Source: a virus
DNA length: 22,962 nucleotides
Virus record (IMG/VR): IMGVR_UViG_3300007512_000214
Location: 1 to 22,962 of that record
Reading direction: 5' to 3' (one strand)
In this document: positions 21,625-22,962 of the stretch, in pieces
Numbering within the stretch: the first letter of the stretch is position 1
Layout: each line of letters opens with the position of its first letter
Notes under the pieces: generated by a model
Database searches by the model: none
What the model saw: only the letters and a program-made list of their open reading frames with translations
Told to the model about the DNA's origin: nothing
Position numbers and translations under genes: made by a program

Positions 21625-22069
21625 AATAAATTTAAAAGATGTCTGTTTAGCAATAGACAAACGTAACAAAGAATTTTATAATAGTTTAGATAAAGAACAA
21701 CAAAAGAAGTTTAGCACATGGCTTTATATGCGGTATGCTTCTAGTGTTGATAGTCCTATATTCCGTGATCATTATTTGCAAATGGTTAATGACCTTGTAA
21801 ATGTTAACTTTAATGACTTACGACATCATGTAGAATTGCAATGGTTATTAATGTCGTTATGTGGTATAGGCAAAAAACAATTTCATCCTTGGGTAAAACC
21901 AGGTAAACGCAAAGAAAAGCCTAAAGTAAAAACATGGCTAGCAAAAGCATTTCCAGAATTAAAAGATAGCGAATTGGACACATTGATAGAATTAAATACA
22001 ATTGATGAACTTAAAGACTACGCCAATCAACAAGGACTCACAGATAAAGAAATTGACAGAATCTTTTAA
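21617..22069 (+). CDS. 62: Probable clamp-loader small subunit, gp62-like
   Basis: The 150-residue protein is predicted all-helical. FSTWLYMRYASSVDSPIFRD, a central LRHHVELQWLLMSLCGIGKK, the basic HPWVKPGKRKEKPKVKTWLA, and a C-terminal LDTLIELNTIDELKDYANQQ resemble the clamp-loader A subunit family (T4 gp62, 187 aa). In T4, gp62 joins four gp44 ATPases to load the gp45 sliding clamp. The pattern, size and replication-gene context support this, but gp44 and gp45 are outside the window, so the call is moderate. The start lies eight bases inside the oxygenase gene. Confidence 0.62.
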   Translation: MNKINLKDVCLAIDKRNKEFYNSLDKEQQKKFSTWLYMRYASSVDSPIFRDHYLQMVNDLVNVNFNDLRHHVELQWLLMSLCGIGKKQFHPWVKPGKRKEKPKVKTWLAKAFPELKDSELDTLIELNTIDELKDYANQQGLTDKEIDRIF

Positions 22070-22745
22070 ATGTAAGTATTGCTTCAAATCATTTAAACGT
22101 GAGAGAACTCTCACAGTTCATATGTGCCAGCAAAAACATAGATGGAATACTAAAGACGAAATACCTAGTAGATTGGCATATGAAGCATATTGTGTATTTC
22201 ATAAAACTTGTATGCCTGGCGGAATACATAAAGATAAACAACCATTAACTAAGTTTATTAGTTCGCCTGAATATAATGGATTTTATACATTTGGAAAATA
22301 TCTTGCTGATTTAAAATTACCTATGAATCAACAAGAAGAGTTTATTAAATTTGTTATGCAACAAGGCGTTAAAATACGAGACTGGTGCAAAAGTTTTGTA
22401 TTAGAAGAATTTATTAAACAGTATTCTTTAAAAGAAGACCCTAAACGGGCAGTTGAATCTGTCGTATTATTAGCAGAGGAGTGGAGCAATGAAACTAACA
22501 GACATTGGACAGAGTTTTTTGATCAAGTATCCCCGAGCAGGGCAACTCATTTTATCATCACCGGACGTATTAGCCCTTGGATTATTTATGGTACTAGTGC
22601 TGGTCAACGTATGGTTGATCGATTAAATGAAAAAGAATTAGAAATAGTAATCAATCATATTAATGTTAACACATGGAAACATAAGTTAAAAAAATATCCT
22701 GCATCTTTGAATGCATTAGAAGTAATTGATGAAACTTGTAAATGA
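22002..22745 (+). CDS. C2H2 zinc-finger protein of unknown role
   Basis: The product, up to 247 residues, has a canonical C2H2 finger at the N-terminus: Cys 24, Cys 27, His 40 and His 46, spaced C-x2-C-x12-H-x5-H. About 200 residues of mostly helical sequence follow, with landmarks RLAYEAYCVFH, PEYNGFYTFGKYLADL, VKIRDWCKSFVLEEF and FIITGRISPWIIYGTSAGQR. The ATG at 22002 would overlap the upstream gene by 68 bases and has no ribosome binding site. TTG at 22053 is the alternative and would keep the whole finger. I recall related unnamed proteins in marine myoviruses. DNA or RNA binding is inferred from the finger. The stop overlaps the next start (ATGA). Confidence 0.78.
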   Translation: MMNLKTTPINKDSQIKKLTESFKCKYCFKSFKRERTLTVHMCQQKHRWNTKDEIPSRLAYEAYCVFHKTCMPGGIHKDKQPLTKFISSPEYNGFYTFGKYLADLKLPMNQQEEFIKFVMQQGVKIRDWCKSFVLEEFIKQYSLKEDPKRAVESVVLLAEEWSNETNRHWTEFFDQVSPSRATHFIITGRISPWIIYGTSAGQRMVDRLNEKELEIVINHINVNTWKHKLKKYPASLNALEVIDETCK

Positions 22746-22962
22746 CAGATATTGATATCGACTTAAAAAATAGAGATGATGTGCTAAACAAGTTAAAGCA
22801 CATACCGGCAAGTATTATTACTAATACAGTAAAAAAACACAATACAGGTGTTTATTTTCACGACATTCCGCATGATCCTACAACAAATTTATCTACGATT
22901 AACTATAAGGAAGCCGAAGAATTAGGTTATTTTAAACTCGATTTACTCAATGTAAACATCTA
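22742..22962 (+). CDS. DnaE-like mini protein (partial, C-terminus beyond window)
   Basis: From ATG 22742 (ATGA overlap with the previous stop) the frame is open to the window edge, 73 codons. The first residues, TDIDIDLKNRDDVLNKL, resemble the PDIDIDF...R catalytic strand of bacterial DNA polymerase III alpha (DnaE). KKHNTGVYFHDIP and EAEELGYFKLDLLNV follow, in the same order as the H..GV and GLLK-D-LG segments of DnaE but with far shorter spacing. This suggests a miniature or degenerate DnaE-like core. Whether it polymerises DNA, modulates polymerase or has another role is unknown. Confidence 0.65.
   Translation, partial: MTDIDIDLKNRDDVLNKLKHIPASIITNTVKKHNTGVYFHDIPHDPTTNLSTINYKEAEELGYFKLDLLNVNI

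Overview
The window reads as part of a T4-like myovirus genome, probably marine: it is AT-rich, densely packed, and every supported gene lies on the + strand. Recognisable T4-type genes are neck protein 13, tail sheath 18, tail tube 19, head-completion nuclease 4, terminase subunits 16 and 17, ssDNA-binding protein 32, recombinase uvsX, helicase uvsW and a probable clamp-loader subunit 62. The unknown genes between them look like conserved genes of marine T4-like phages (cyanophages, pelagiphages). The host cannot be named from this sequence alone. No tRNA, insertion sequence, CRISPR array or attachment site was seen.

Layout. Positions 1-14904 hold the virion and packaging block: a partial gene end, a tiny membrane-type ORF, a large unknown protein, gp13, an enlarged sheath (940 aa) with a repeat-rich insertion, gp19, a second tube-fold protein, a small unknown, gp4, gp16, then probable head or internal proteins, gp17, and two further unknown, probably structural genes. 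Positions 14905-22962 hold the replication and recombination block: gp32, uvsX, small accessory genes, a helical protein in a uvsY-like position, an AAA+ ATPase in its own transcription unit, uvsW, an unknown gene, a 2-oxoglutarate/Fe(II) oxygenase, probable gp62, a C2H2 zinc-finger protein, and the start of a gene with DnaE-like catalytic signatures.

Regulation is unusually legible. Short NATAAATA boxes (the T4/cyanophage late-promoter core) stand before late genes at 243, 1443, 2269, 5207, 8166, 12535 and 14909. Two good sigma70-type promoters drive gp32 (14901-14929) and the ATPase (17989-18016). Strong hairpin terminators follow the sheath gene and the ATPase gene.

The most interesting observations are: (1) a probable -1 frameshift on an A9 run at 9275-9283, joining two reading frames into one 691-residue protein just upstream of the large terminase; (2) a hairpin at 1436-1465 that would hide the gp13 ribosome binding site in read-through RNA but not in late-promoter RNA; (3) a possible pseudoknot in the gene 32 leader, recalling the autoregulatory pseudoknot of T4 gene 32; (4) a capsid-targeting-like N-terminus on the protein at 8356; and (5) a small DnaE-like protein at the right edge. 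All functional assignments rest on motif reading and memory of protein families; no database search was run.
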